Below are positions 1-8,773 of a DNA stretch of 64,000 bases, piece after piece; positions within the stretch are counted from its first letter, which is position 1; each line of letters opens with the position of its first letter. This DNA is from SHVZ01 sp041906305. GTDB lineage: Bacteria; Pseudomonadota; Alphaproteobacteria; SHVZ01. The position numbers and the translations under genes were made by a program. The notes under the pieces are model-generated. The model searched no databases and was not told the origin of the DNA. It saw only the letters and a program-made list of their open reading frames with translations. Location: the NCBI GenBank assembly GCA_041906305.1, contig JAYRJL010000003.1, positions 496,001-560,000 on the forward strand. The letters are read 5' to 3'.

Positions 1-442
1 TGAAGGTCGTGAGCATGAGCCCGCCCCAGAGCCGGGTCTCGACGAAGGGGAGCCCGGCGACGCCGCCGACCAGGAGCAGGAGGGAGATCGCCGGATACAG
101 GACGATCGTGCCGAGCGCCCACCACCCTTTCGCCGGCATGCGCGACATCATCAGCGGCCCGACGCCGACCACCAGCAGCAGGGCCGACAGATCGACCCGC
201 CACTGCTCCTCGGCCGGATAGAAGCCGTAGATGAACTGGTTGAGCCGGGCCTTGACGAAGACCCAGCAGGCGCCGCCCGGCTGGCACGCCTCGCGCGTCT
301 CGCCGACCCAGGTGGCGTCGAGGACGCTCCAGCTCAGCACCGGCGGCACGATCAGCCAGAGAAAATAGAGGCAGGCGAGAGTGATCGCCGCGTCGACCGG
401 CGTCGCCATCAGGTTCTTGCGGATCCAGGCGAGCGCGGTCAT
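1..442 (-). CDS. aapM: general L-amino acid ABC transporter permease AapM (partial, C-terminus beyond window)
   Basis: This is the second membrane permease of a general (polar) amino-acid ABC importer of the AapJQMP type. The reading frame opens at the ATG whose complement is at 440-442 and runs off the left edge, so only about the first 147 residues are present. The translation has an N-terminal transmembrane helix after residues like MTALAWIRKNL. An AapM-typical extracytoplasmic insert follows, with paired cysteines (EACQPGGACWVF) and a GFYP motif, and then more hydrophobic helices. It overlaps aapQ by 4 bp (ATGA), so the two are translationally coupled. The ATPase AapP would be expected just beyond the edge. 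Family assignment is by recognition of the AapM N-terminal region and by operon order. Confidence 0.88.
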   Translation of the reverse strand, partial: MTALAWIRKNLMATPVDAAITLACLYFLWLIVPPVLSWSVLDATWVGETREACQPGGACWVFVKARLNQFIYGFYPAEEQWRVDLSALLLVVGVGPLMMSRMPAKGWWALGTIVLYPAISLLLLVGGVAGLPFVETRLWGGLMLTTF

Positions 443-1635
443 CGGGTCGGCAGCGCCACGGCGCGATTGTACCAGTTCATCAGGATCGAGACGGCGACGC
501 TCATGATCAGGTAGATCGCCAGCGTGATCGCGATGATCTCGACCGCCTGGCCGGTCTGGTTGAGCGCCGAGCCGACGAAGACCGAGACGATGTCCGGATA
601 GGCGATGGCCGCGGCGAAGGACGAGTTCTTCACGACGTTGACGTACTGGTTGGTGAGCGGCGGCACGATCACGCGCATCGCCTGCGGCAGCACGACCAGC
701 CGGAGCGTCTGCCGCTCGCTCAATCCCAACGCGCGCGCCGCCTGGCGCTGGCCGTCGGGCACGGCTTGGATGCCGCCGCGGACGATCTCGGCGATGAAGC
801 CGGCGGTGTAGGTCACCAGCGCCAGCAGGAGGCCGATGAATTCGGGAATCAGGACCACGCCGCCGGCGACGTTGAACCCGCGGGGCTTGGGAATCTCCCA
901 GCCGACGGCGGCGCCGACGGCGATCGCCGTCAGCAGCGGCAGGCCCACGATCAGAGCCGCACCGGTCTCGATGATCGGGAAGGCCCGGCCGGTCTCGGCC
1001 TGGCGACGCGCGGCCCAGCGACGGATCACGAGGAACCCGGCGCAGCCCAGGGCCATCACCGCCGGAACCGCGACGAAGGCGAGGCCCTCGGTCGGGCTCG
1101 GAATGGTGAGACCGCGGTTGCTGAGGAAGACGAGGTCGAAGAAGTTGAAGCCCTGCCTGGGCGGCGGCAGCGCACGGATGATCCCGAAGTACCAGAAGAA
1201 GACGAAGAGCAGCAGCGGGATGTTGCGCACGAACTCGACGAAGCCGTAGGCGAGGCGCGAGAGCAGCCAGTTGCGCGAGAGGCGTGCGATGCCGACCAGG
1301 AATCCGAGGATGGTCGCGAACACGATGCCGAGCATCGAGACCAGCAGCGTGTTGAGCACGCCCACCAGCAGCATCCGCGCATAGGTCGAGGCGGGTCCGT
1401 AGTCGATCAGCTTCATCGGCAGGTCGATGCCGGCGTTCGACCAGAGGAAGCCAAAGCCCGAGGCGATGCCGCCGCGGGTCATGTTCTCGCGCGCGTTGAG
1501 GACAAAGTATCCGACGATCGCCAGCAGGACGGCGATGACCAGCGCCTGGCTCGCGACGTCGCGAACGCGCTTGTCGTTGAGGAACGAGGCGACCGGCGAC
1601 GGGCGCGAGCCCGTCGCCGGATCGACGCTGCTCAT
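439..1635 (-). CDS. aapQ: general L-amino acid ABC transporter permease AapQ
   Basis: This 398-residue inner-membrane permease is the first permease of the AapJQMP importer. It has an N-terminal TM helix near residues 28-47 and the long AapQ-type insertion between early helices. The binding-protein-dependent permease core follows, with an EAA-like loop (GIQAVPDGQRQAARALGLS) that contacts the ATPase. The length agrees with AapQ, which is much longer than HisQ-type permeases. The ATG start overlaps the aapJ stop by 4 bp, and its own stop overlaps the aapM start by 4 bp, so the three genes are one tightly coupled operon. A longer upstream frame exists, but it is only aapJ read out of frame. Confidence 0.93.
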   Translation of the reverse strand: MSSVDPATGSRPSPVASFLNDKRVRDVASQALVIAVLLAIVGYFVLNARENMTRGGIASGFGFLWSNAGIDLPMKLIDYGPASTYARMLLVGVLNTLLVSMLGIVFATILGFLVGIARLSRNWLLSRLAYGFVEFVRNIPLLLFVFFWYFGIIRALPPPRQGFNFFDLVFLSNRGLTIPSPTEGLAFVAVPAVMALGCAGFLVIRRWAARRQAETGRAFPIIETGAALIVGLPLLTAIAVGAAVGWEIPKPRGFNVAGGVVLIPEFIGLLLALVTYTAGFIAEIVRGGIQAVPDGQRQAARALGLSERQTLRLVVLPQAMRVIVPPLTNQYVNVVKNSSFAAAIAYPDIVSVFVGSALNQTGQAVEIIAITLAIYLIMSVAVSILMNWYNRAVALPTR

Positions 1636-2651
1636 TGGAACGGCGGGGTGAAGAGGATGCCGCCCTTGGTCCAGAGCTGGTTCATGCCGCGCTCGAGCTT
1701 GAGGTCGGAGGCCATGCCGACGGTCCGCTCGTAGGACTCGCCGTAGTTCCCGACCATCTTGATCGCGTTGTAGAGCCAGTCCTTGCCGACGCCGACCATC
1801 GGGCCGAAGTCGCCTTCGACGCCGAGGATCCGGCGGACTTCGGCGCTCGGCGACTTTGCCTTCATCTCGTCGACGTTCTTCGAGGTGACGCCCAGCGCTT
1901 CGGCGGCGATCATGCCGTTCAGCACCCAGCGCACCAGATCGGCCCACTGGGCGTCGCCGTGGCGGACCACCGGCCCCTGCGGATCGTTGGAGACAGTCTC
2001 GGTCAGGATGATGTGGTCGGCCGGGACCTTCAGCTTCTGGCGCTGGCCGGCGAGCGCGCCGATGCCGGCGGTGTAGGAGTCGCAGCGCTCGGCGTCGTAG
2101 GAGGCGATCGCGTCGTCGTTCTTGGCGAAGGTGACGATGTTCACCTTCATATTGCGCTCGCGGAAGTAGTCGCCCGCGTTCTTCTCCTCGGTCGAGCCGG
2201 CGGCGACGCAGACGGTCGAGCCGTCGAGGTCCTTGACCATCTTGGCGCCCGACTTCTTGCGGACGATGAAGGTCTGGCCCTCGTAGAAGTTGATGCCGAC
2301 GAAGTCGATGCCGAGCGAGGCGTCGCGCGAGAAGGTGATGGTCGAATTGCGCGACAGCAGGTCGACTTGGCCGGAGGTCAGGACCGCCCAGCGCTGCTGC
2401 ACCGAGGTCGGCGTGTACTTGACCTTGTTGGGATCGCCGAAGATGGCGGCGGCGACGGCGCGGCAGAGGTCGACGTCGATGCCGGTCCACACGCCCTTGT
2501 CGTCGGCATAGGAGAAGCCCGGAAGGCCGAGGTGGACGCCGCATTCGAGGTTGCCGCGCTTGCGCACGTCGTCGAGGGTGCCGGCCGAGGCGGCCGTAGC
2601 GGCGACGAGCGCGAGGCCGGCGGCCAGCGTCGTCAACAGGTTACGCTTCAT
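1632..2651 (-). CDS. aapJ: general L-amino acid ABC transporter substrate-binding protein AapJ
   Basis: This 339-residue periplasmic solute-binding protein captures amino acids for AapQM. It has a clear Sec signal peptide (MKRNLLTTLAAGLALVAATAASA) with likely cleavage after ASA near residue 23. The body is a family-3 binding protein with the motif RGNLECGVHLGLPGFSYADD near the start of the mature domain and DVDLCRAVAAA shortly after. The ATG at 2651 is chosen because the signal peptide begins there and a GGGGGAAG ribosome-binding site lies about 6 nt upstream. Longer frames upstream would extend into the promoter. It is the first gene of the aap operon and diverges from hyuA. Confidence 0.95.
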   Translation of the reverse strand: MKRNLLTTLAAGLALVAATAASAGTLDDVRKRGNLECGVHLGLPGFSYADDKGVWTGIDVDLCRAVAAAIFGDPNKVKYTPTSVQQRWAVLTSGQVDLLSRNSTITFSRDASLGIDFVGINFYEGQTFIVRKKSGAKMVKDLDGSTVCVAAGSTEEKNAGDYFRERNMKVNIVTFAKNDDAIASYDAERCDSYTAGIGALAGQRQKLKVPADHIILTETVSNDPQGPVVRHGDAQWADLVRWVLNGMIAAEALGVTSKNVDEMKAKSPSAEVRRILGVEGDFGPMVGVGKDWLYNAIKMVGNYGESYERTVGMASDLKLERGMNQLWTKGGILFTPPFQ

Positions 2652-2687
2652 GGATGTCTTCCCCCGTAAATCGCGAAATGGGCCGGG

Positions 2688-2717
2688 AGATAGCCATGCC
2701 GCTCGCAAGAAAGTCAA
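2688..2717 (-). promoter_or_regulatory. candidate sigma-70 promoter of aapJQM
   Basis: Read on the minus strand, TTGACT (complement of 2712-2717) is followed 18 bp later by CTATCT (complement of 2688-2693). With a 17-bp spacer the -10 would be GCTATC. The predicted transcript start is about 30 nt upstream of the aapJ ATG. The -35 is strong and the -10 fits the CTATnT style common in alphaproteobacteria. This is a pattern match only. Confidence 0.45.
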
Positions 2718-2733
2718 CATGGCGCCCCGGCCC

Positions 2734-2762
2734 TTGACGCAAGCCGCGGTTCGGCTTTGATC
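2734..2762 (+). promoter_or_regulatory. candidate promoter of hyuAB
   Basis: TTGACG at 2734-2739 is followed after 17 bp by TTGATC at 2757-2762, a weak -10. It lies about 45 bp upstream of the GTG start of hyuA, in the 154-bp gap between the divergent aapJ and hyuA. The -35 half is convincing and the -10 half is not. Confidence 0.3.
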
Positions 2763-2805
2763 CACTTCCCTTTCCGAACCGGCCCTCCGGAGCTTGATCC
2801 TTCCC

Positions 2806-4881
2806 GTGACCCAGACCCGTCTCGCCGTCGACATCGGCGGCACCTTCACAGATGTCGTATTGGAAACATCTGATCGCCGCCTGCTCACCAAGAAGGTGCT
2901 GACCACGCCCCGCGCGCCGGAAGAGGCAGTGATGCAGGGAACGCTGGCGCTGCTCGCCGAGGCCGGGATCGCGCTCTCCGCCGTCGACGTGTTGGTCCAC
3001 GGCACGACGCTCGCGACCAACGCGATCATCGAGCGCAAGGGCGCGAAGACGGCGCTGATCGCGACCGAGGGCTTCCGCGACGTGCTCGATATCGCCTATG
3101 AGAGCCGCTACGACCAGTACGACATCTTCATCGAGAAGCCGGTGGCGCTGGTGCCGCGCAACCGCCGCTTCACCGTGCCGGAGCGGGTCGACGTCGAGGG
3201 ACGCGTGCTGCTGGCGCTCGACGAGAAGGCCGCGGCCGAGCTTCCGGATCGGCTGAAGGCCGAAGGCATCGAGAGCGTCGCCGTCTCGCTGCTGCACGCC
3301 TATGCCAACCCGGCGCACGAGCAGCGGGTGCGCGAGATCCTGGCGAAAGCGATGCCTGGCCTCGCGATCACGCTCTCCTCCGACGTGTGTCCGGAAGTCC
3401 GCGAGTACGAGCGCACCTCGACCGCCGTCGCCAACGCCTATGTGCAGCCGCTGATGGCGGGCTATCTCGGCCGCCTGGCCCAGGCGCTCAAGGGCGCCGG
3501 CTTCAAGGGCGCAGTCTACCTGATGACATCGGGTGGCGGCCTCACCTCGCTCGAAGCGGCGGCACGCTTTCCGATCCGACTGGTCGAATCCGGCCCCGCC
3601 GGCGGCGCCATCCTCGCGACCCACGTCGCGGCGCTGTCGGGCGAGCACAAGGTGGTCTCGTTCGACATGGGCGGCACCACCGCCAAGATCTGCCTGATCG
3701 AGGATCTGCGTCCCGAATCCAGCCGTTCCTTCGAGGTCGACCGCGCCGCCCGATTCCTGAAGGGCTCCGGCCTGCCGCTGAGGATCCCGGTGATCGAGAT
3801 GGTCGAGATCGGCGCCGGTGGCGGCTCGATCGCCAAGGTCGACGGCCTGAAACGCATCGTCGTCGGCCCCGAGAGCGCCGGATCCGAGCCCGGCCCCGCC
3901 TGCTACGGGCGCGGGGGCGACAAGCCGAGCGTGACCGATGCCGACGTCGTGCTCGGCCGCATCGATCCTTCGCGCTTCGCCGGCGGCAAGATGCCGCTCG
4001 ATGCCGGGAAGGCCGCGGCCGCGCTCGGCGCCCATGTCGGCAAGCCGCTGGGCTTGAGCGATTCCGTCGCCGGTTTCGGCGTCGCCGAGATCGTGGACGA
4101 GAACATGGCGAACGCCGCCCGCGTGCACGCGGTGGAGCGTGGCCGGGCGATCGGCGAGGCAACGTTGATCGCCTTCGGCGGCGCGGCGCCGCTTCATGCC
4201 TCGCGCCTCGCCGAGAAGCTCGGCATCGCCAAGGTGATCGTGCCGCCGAATGCCGGCGTCGGCTCGGCCGTCGGATTCCTCCGCGCGCCCGTCGCCTACG
4301 AGGTCGTGCGCAGCCGCTACATGCGGCTCGACGGCTTCGATGCGAACGCCGCAAACGCGCTGTTCGATGCGCTGAAGGCGGAGGCCGGCGCGGTGGTCGA
4401 GTCCGGCGCGCGCGGCCGGGCGCTCGAGGAGCGCCGCAGCGCCTACATGCGCTATGTCGGCCAGGGCCATGAGATCGTCGTGCCGGTGCCGGCGCGCACG
4501 CTCGCCGTCGCCGACACCAAGGACCTGCGGGCCGCGTTCGAGCGGGAGTACAAGGCGTTGTTCCAGCGCATCATCCCCGACGGTGCGATCGAGATCCTGA
4601 GCTGGACGCTGACGTTATCCACGTCGAACGAGCTGCCGAAGGCAGCCGCCCCGGCGCCGAAGCGCGACGGCGCGAAGCCGGTCGGCAGTCGCCAGGTCTT
4701 CGACGCCGCGACCGAAGCCTTCGCCGAGGTGCCGGTCTATGCCCGCACGGGCCTCGTCGCCGGCCATGTCGTCCCCGGCCCGGCGTTGATCGTCGAGGAC
4801 GAGACCACCACCTTCCTTTCGGCTAGATTCGACGCCCGCATCGACTCGTCCGGCTCGATCGTCCTGGAGCGCCGCTCATGA
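2806..4881 (+). CDS. hyuA: hydantoinase/oxoprolinase family protein, subunit A (HyuA-like)
   Basis: This 691-residue ATP-dependent ring-opening enzyme subunit resembles N-methylhydantoinase A, 5-oxoprolinase and acetone carboxylase beta. It shows the two actin-like phosphate-binding motifs of the family, VDIGGTFTDVV at the extreme N-terminus and FDMGGTTAK in the middle. HyuA N-terminal, central and C-terminal regions follow at the usual total length. GTG at 2806 is preferred over the upstream in-frame TTG at 2794, because a GGAGC ribosome-binding site ends about 12 nt before the GTG but abuts the TTG. The stop overlaps the hyuB ATG (ATGA), as expected for subunits of one complex. The true substrate (hydantoin, oxoproline or another cyclic amide) cannot be told from sequence. 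Confidence 0.9.
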   Translation: MTQTRLAVDIGGTFTDVVLETSDRRLLTKKVLTTPRAPEEAVMQGTLALLAEAGIALSAVDVLVHGTTLATNAIIERKGAKTALIATEGFRDVLDIAYESRYDQYDIFIEKPVALVPRNRRFTVPERVDVEGRVLLALDEKAAAELPDRLKAEGIESVAVSLLHAYANPAHEQRVREILAKAMPGLAITLSSDVCPEVREYERTSTAVANAYVQPLMAGYLGRLAQALKGAGFKGAVYLMTSGGGLTSLEAAARFPIRLVESGPAGGAILATHVAALSGEHKVVSFDMGGTTAKICLIEDLRPESSRSFEVDRAARFLKGSGLPLRIPVIEMVEIGAGGGSIAKVDGLKRIVVGPESAGSEPGPACYGRGGDKPSVTDADVVLGRIDPSRFAGGKMPLDAGKAAAALGAHVGKPLGLSDSVAGFGVAEIVDENMANAARVHAVERGRAIGEATLIAFGGAAPLHASRLAEKLGIAKVIVPPNAGVGSAVGFLRAPVAYEVVRSRYMRLDGFDANAANALFDALKAEAGAVVESGARGRALEERRSAYMRYVGQGHEIVVPVPARTLAVADTKDLRAAFEREYKALFQRIIPDGAIEILSWTLTLSTSNELPKAAAPAPKRDGAKPVGSRQVFDAATEAFAEVPVYARTGLVAGHVVPGPALIVEDETTTFLSARFDARIDSSGSIVLERRS

Positions 4882-6503
4882 CCAGCCAGATCGCCCAGAT
4901 CCGTAACCAGATCATGTGGAACCGCCTGATCGCGGTGGTCGAGGAACAGGCGCAGGCGCTGATCCGCACCGCCTTCTCGCCGATCGTCCGCGAATGCGGC
5001 GACCTCTCGGCCGGCATCTTCGACCTCAAGGGCCGGATGCTGGCCCAGGCGGTCACCGGCACGCCCGGCCACGTGAACTCGATGGCGGCCTCGGTCTCGC
5101 ACTTCATCAAGAAATTCCCGCTGGAGACGATGCAGGCGGGCGACATCTACATCACCAACGATCCCTGGATGGGGACCGGGCACCTCAACGACTTCGTGCT
5201 GACCACGCCCGCCTTCCATCGCGGCAAGCTGGTGGCGCTGTTCTCCTGCACCAGCCACCTGATGGACATCGGCGGCATCGGCTTCGGGCCGGACGGCACC
5301 GACGTCTTCATGGAAGGCCTCTACATCCCGCTCTTGAAGCTGGCCGAGGCGGGCCGGATGAACGAGACGCTGCTCGCCATGATCAAGGCGAACACGCGAC
5401 TTCCGGTCGACACCGAGGGCGACGTCTACTCGCTCGCCGCCTGCAACGACGTCGGCGTCAAGCGGCTCTCCGAGATGATGGACGAGTTCGGCCTCGACTC
5501 CCTCGACGCTCTCGCCGAGCACGTGCTGAGCCATTCGCGCGCTGCGGTCGAGGCCGAGATATCCCGCCTGCCGAAAGGCACCTACCGCAACACGATGCGG
5601 ATCGACGGCTATGACGAGCCGATCGACCTGACCGCCGCGATCACGGTCGGCGAGAAGTCGATCCATGTCGACTTCACCGGCACCACGGGCGTGCAGAAGC
5701 GCGGCATCAACGTGCCGATGGCCTATACCGAGGCCTATACCTGCTTTGGCCTCGGCTGCGTCGTCGCCGCGCGCATTCCCAACAACGCCGGCTCGCTGGC
5801 GCCGCTGACCGTCTCGGCGCCGCCGGGATCGATCCTGAACGCGCCCTATCCGCGCGCCGTCGCCTCCCGCCACGTGATCGGCCAGATGCTGCCCGACGTG
5901 GTGTTCGGCTGTCTCCGCCAGGCGGTGCCGGAGCGCGTGCCGGCCGAGGGCACGTCCTGCATCTGGATGATGAGCCTCCGTGGACCCACGGCGCAGGACG
6001 CTGCCGACAAGCGCGGCTTCGCGATCACCATCACGTCCAACGGCGGCACCGGCGCACGCCCGATGAAGGACGGGCTGGATGCCACCGCCTATCCATCGGG
6101 CGTCAAAGGCACGCCGGTCGAGATCGCCGAGTCGATCGCGCCGGTGGTCTTCTGGCGGAAGGAGTTGCGTCCCGATTCCGGCGGTGCCGGCAAGATGCGC
6201 GGCGGCATGGGCCAGGTGATCGAGGTCGAGTCCTCGAAGGGCCTTCCCTTCGAGCTGCTCGCCGCCTTCGACCGCATCAATCATCCGGCCCGCGGCCGCG
6301 ACGGCGGCAAGGACGGCGCCGCGGGCGTGCTTCAGCTCAAGTCGGGCACAAGGCTCAAGGGCAAGGGCTTCCAGACCATCCCCGCCGGCGATCGCCTCGT
6401 GCTGATGACGCCGGGCGGCGGCGGTGTGGGATCGCCTGCCGAGCGCCCGACCGAAGCGACCGCCAAAGACCGCCGCGACGGGCTGGTGACCGCAGCCGAC
6501 TGA
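4878..6503 (+). CDS. hyuB: hydantoinase B/oxoprolinase family protein (HyuB-like)
   Basis: This 541-residue partner subunit of HyuA is cytoplasmic and part of an ATP-dependent cyclic-amide hydrolase. Family hallmarks are RTAFSPIVRECGDLSAGIFD near residues 30-50, TGTPGHVNSMAASV near 60-75 and ITNDPWMGTGHLND near 93-106. A glycine-rich C-terminal part ends in a PGGGGVGSP motif. The length is normal for the family. Its ATG overlaps the hyuA stop by 4 bp, and its TGA overlaps the next ATG by one base, so all three genes are probably translated from one message. The neighbouring amino-acid importer suggests nitrogen or amino-acid salvage, which is inference from context. Confidence 0.9.
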   Translation: MTSQIAQIRNQIMWNRLIAVVEEQAQALIRTAFSPIVRECGDLSAGIFDLKGRMLAQAVTGTPGHVNSMAASVSHFIKKFPLETMQAGDIYITNDPWMGTGHLNDFVLTTPAFHRGKLVALFSCTSHLMDIGGIGFGPDGTDVFMEGLYIPLLKLAEAGRMNETLLAMIKANTRLPVDTEGDVYSLAACNDVGVKRLSEMMDEFGLDSLDALAEHVLSHSRAAVEAEISRLPKGTYRNTMRIDGYDEPIDLTAAITVGEKSIHVDFTGTTGVQKRGINVPMAYTEAYTCFGLGCVVAARIPNNAGSLAPLTVSAPPGSILNAPYPRAVASRHVIGQMLPDVVFGCLRQAVPERVPAEGTSCIWMMSLRGPTAQDAADKRGFAITITSNGGTGARPMKDGLDATAYPSGVKGTPVEIAESIAPVVFWRKELRPDSGGAGKMRGGMGQVIEVESSKGLPFELLAAFDRINHPARGRDGGKDGAAGVLQLKSGTRLKGKGFQTIPAGDRLVLMTPGGGGVGSPAERPTEATAKDRRDGLVTAAD

Positions 6504-6883
6504 TGCGCCTTCTGGCCGCTCTTCTTGCCGTCATGCTTCTCGGCACGGCGCAGGCGGACGAGCTTCCTGCCTGCGCGTCGAGCCCTGAGGTCACAGGTGC
6601 GTGCTTCAAGGTCCGGGGGCGGCTGACCAGCTGCTCCGGGGTCCCGAACGTCCGCATCTGGATCGTCGGCACCAAGCGGATCCTCGGCGTCGCCGATCCG
6701 AGCGGCAACGTCGCCGGCGACCGGCTGATGCCCAAGAGCCTGGATCGCGCCTTCACCGCGCCCTGCGACAAGGCCGCCTTCGGCGACTTCACCGTCTGCC
6801 CGCTCGAAAAAGACAGACCCGGCGTCATGCGCCGGGTCTGCATCGCGAAGACGGAACGCGTCCGCCTCCAGGACGACTGGTAG
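6503..6883 (+). CDS. small secreted six-cysteine protein of unknown function
   Basis: This 126-residue protein has a short Sec signal peptide with likely cleavage after AQA at residue 18. The mature part carries six cysteines (about residues 24, 34, 44, 88, 99 and 113), enough for three disulfides, and a central PNVRIWIVGTKRILGV strand-rich segment. I do not recognise a named domain. The start ATG shares a base with the hyuB stop (TGATG), implying translational coupling to hyuAB. There is only a 4-bp gap to the convergent leuB stop. Codon use looks like that of its neighbours, and the strong signal peptide argues that the frame is real. A periplasmic location is inferred. Confidence 0.75.
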   Translation: MRLLAALLAVMLLGTAQADELPACASSPEVTGACFKVRGRLTSCSGVPNVRIWIVGTKRILGVADPSGNVAGDRLMPKSLDRAFTAPCDKAAFGDFTVCPLEKDRPGVMRRVCIAKTERVRLQDDW

Positions 6884-6887
6884 CGTC

Positions 6888-8003
6888 TTACGCGCCCAGC
6901 TTGTCGAGGCTGCGGAGAACCGCGTCGCCCATGGTCGTGGTGCCGACCTTGGCCGAGCCCGGCGCCATGATGTCGGGGGTGCGCATGCCGGAGGCGAGCA
7001 CGTCCTTGACCGCGTTCTCGATCAGGTCGGCATCCTCGGGCAGGTCGAACGAGTAGCGCAGCAGCATCGAGAACGACAGCATCTGCGCCAGCGGATTGGC
7101 GATGCCCTTGCCGGCGATGTCGGGTGCCGAGCCGTGGATCGGCTCGTAGAGCGCGTGGCGCTTGCCGGTGACCTTGTCCTTGGCGCCGAGCGAGGCCGAG
7201 GGCAGCATGCCGAGCGAGCCGGTCAGCATCGCCGCGCAGTCCGAGAGGATGTCGCCGAACAGGTTGTCGGTGACGATCACGTCGAACTGGCGCGGGTTGC
7301 GGACGAGCTGCATGGCGCAGTTGTCGGCGTACATGTGCTCGAGCTGGACGTCGGCGAACTCGGCCTTGTGGATGCGGTTGGCGACCTCGCGCCAGAGGAC
7401 GCCCGTGTGCATCACGTTGGCCTTCTCGACCGAATGCACCTTGTTGCGGCGCTTTCGCGCGAGCTCGAAGCCGAGGCGCACGATGCGCTCGATCTCGGGT
7501 GTGGTGTAGACCTGGGTGTCGACGGCCTTCTTGGTGCCGTCGGCGCGGGTCTCGACGCCGCGCGGCTCGCCGAAATAGACGCCGCCCGTGCCCTCGCGCA
7601 GCACCAGCAGGTCGGTGCCCTTGACCACGTCCTGCTTGAGCGTGGAGGCATCGACCAGCGCGTCGAACACCGTCGCCGGGCGAAGGTTGGCGAAGAGATC
7701 GAGCTCCTTGCGGAGGGCCAGGATGCCGCGCTCGGGCTTCTTGTCGAACGGGTTGGTGTCCCATTTCGGCCCGCCGACCGAGCCGAACAGCACGGCATCG
7801 GCCGACTTCGCGTCGGCGAGGGTCTCGTCCGAGATCGGCGTGCCCTGCTTGTCGAGCGCGGCGCCGCCGACCAGGCCTTCCTTGAGGTTGAAGCTGACGG
7901 CGCGGCGCTTGTCGAACCAGTCGACCACGCGAAGCACCTGGGCCATGACCTCAGGGCCGATGCCGTCGCCGGGGAGCACGAGAAGCTGCTTGTTCGCCGC
8001 CAT
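6888..8003 (-). CDS. leuB: 3-isopropylmalate dehydrogenase
   Basis: This 371-residue enzyme oxidises and decarboxylates (2R,3S)-3-isopropylmalate with NAD to 2-oxoisocaproate, the last committed step before transamination to leucine. The N-terminal LLVLPGDGIGPEVM motif and the C-terminal nucleotide loop (EPIHGSAPDIAGKGIANP) are the family signatures. The Asp/Lys/Tyr-containing core is intact, and the length is normal. It lies downstream of leuD on the same strand but is separated by 164 bp that hold an inverted repeat. LeuB expression may therefore be partly uncoupled from leuD. Confidence 0.97.
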   Translation of the reverse strand: MAANKQLLVLPGDGIGPEVMAQVLRVVDWFDKRRAVSFNLKEGLVGGAALDKQGTPISDETLADAKSADAVLFGSVGGPKWDTNPFDKKPERGILALRKELDLFANLRPATVFDALVDASTLKQDVVKGTDLLVLREGTGGVYFGEPRGVETRADGTKKAVDTQVYTTPEIERIVRLGFELARKRRNKVHSVEKANVMHTGVLWREVANRIHKAEFADVQLEHMYADNCAMQLVRNPRQFDVIVTDNLFGDILSDCAAMLTGSLGMLPSASLGAKDKVTGKRHALYEPIHGSAPDIAGKGIANPLAQMLSFSMLLRYSFDLPEDADLIENAVKDVLASGMRTPDIMAPGSAKVGTTTMGDAVLRSLDKLGA

Positions 8004-8046
8004 GATCGGGAGCCTTTGCTGGATTCGTCTAGCTTGGAAGCGACCG

Positions 8047-8147
8047 CCTCACCCTTCGACAAGCTCAGGATGAGGCGGACTGATGGGATGGAGATGGCTG
8101 TGGGACCGCCTAAGTCGCCCTCATGCTGAGCTTGTCGAAGCGTGAGG
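8047..8147. repeat. inverted repeat of a CTTCGACAAGCTCAG-type intergenic element
   Basis: The left arm is 8047-8075 and the right arm 8118-8147, separated by 42 bp. Each arm has a core of CTTCGACAAGCTCAG or its complement CTGAGCTTGTCGAAG. The arms pair over about 29 bp with two mismatches, so RNA from either strand would form a long hairpin. Very similar TTCGACAAGCTCAGGATGA sequences are, from general knowledge, highly repeated intergenic elements in several alphaproteobacterial genomes. It lies between leuD and leuB and could act as a transcript stabiliser or attenuator. Confidence 0.8.
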
Positions 8148-8167
8148 GCGTATTGCGGTGCAGCCAG

Positions 8168-8773
8168 TCAGAGCCAGGCTTGGCTCTGCTTCCGCTGCGC
8201 CTCGAACGTATCGATGCTCTTGCCCTTCTCGAGGGTAAGGCCGATGTCGTCGAGGCCGTTCAGCAGGCAGTGCTTGCGGAACGGATCGATGTCGAACTTG
8301 ATCACCTCGCCGTTCGGCCGGGTGATTTCCTGCTTTGCCAAGTCGACGGTGACGCGGGCGTTCTGGCCCTTCTCGGCGTCGCCCATCAGCTTGTCGCACT
8401 CGGCCTGCGGCAACGCGATCGGGAGGATCCCGTTCTTGAAGCAGTTGTTGAAGAAGATGTCGGCGAAGCTGGGCGCGATCACGCAGCGGATGCCGAAGTC
8501 GAGGAGCGCCCAGGGCGCGTGCTCGCGGCTGGAGCCGCAGCCGAAGTTCTCGCCGGCGACGAGCACTTCCGACTTGCGGTAGGCCGGCTTGTTGAGAACG
8601 AAGTCCGGGTTCTCCTTGCCGTTCATGTCGTAGCGCATCTCGTCGAAGAGATGGGTGCCGAGCCCGGTCCGCTTGATGGTCTTGAGGAACTGCTTCGGGA
8701 TGATCTTGTCGGTGTCGACGTTGATCATCGGCATCGGCGCGGCGACGCCGGTCAGCTGGGTGAACTTCTGCAT
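8168..8773 (-). CDS. leuD: 3-isopropylmalate dehydratase small subunit
   Basis: This 201-residue small subunit of isopropylmalate isomerase joins LeuC to convert 2- to 3-isopropylmalate. The start at 8773 gives MQKFTQLTGVAAP, the canonical N-terminus. The longer frame upstream has no family similarity. The key loop NFGCGSSREHAPWAL, which recognises substrate, is present near residues 80-95, and the length equals the family norm. Unusually, leuD is separated from leuC by an oppositely oriented TM2-domain gene. It must therefore be reached by read-through antisense to that gene or have its own promoter in 8774-8889, where I see no convincing -35/-10 pair. Confidence 0.96.
   Translation of the reverse strand: MQKFTQLTGVAAPMPMINVDTDKIIPKQFLKTIKRTGLGTHLFDEMRYDMNGKENPDFVLNKPAYRKSEVLVAGENFGCGSSREHAPWALLDFGIRCVIAPSFADIFFNNCFKNGILPIALPQAECDKLMGDAEKGQNARVTVDLAKQEITRPNGEVIKFDIDPFRKHCLLNGLDDIGLTLEKGKSIDTFEAQRKQSQAWL

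Noticed and set aside
766..1734. Long open frames antisense to aapQ, aapJ, mrdA, RND, ilvB, leuC and many other genes
   Set aside because: These are typical of high-G+C DNA: they mirror the codon bias of the true genes, encode Arg/Ala/Asp-rich low-complexity sequence, and lack family motifs or good ribosome-binding sites.
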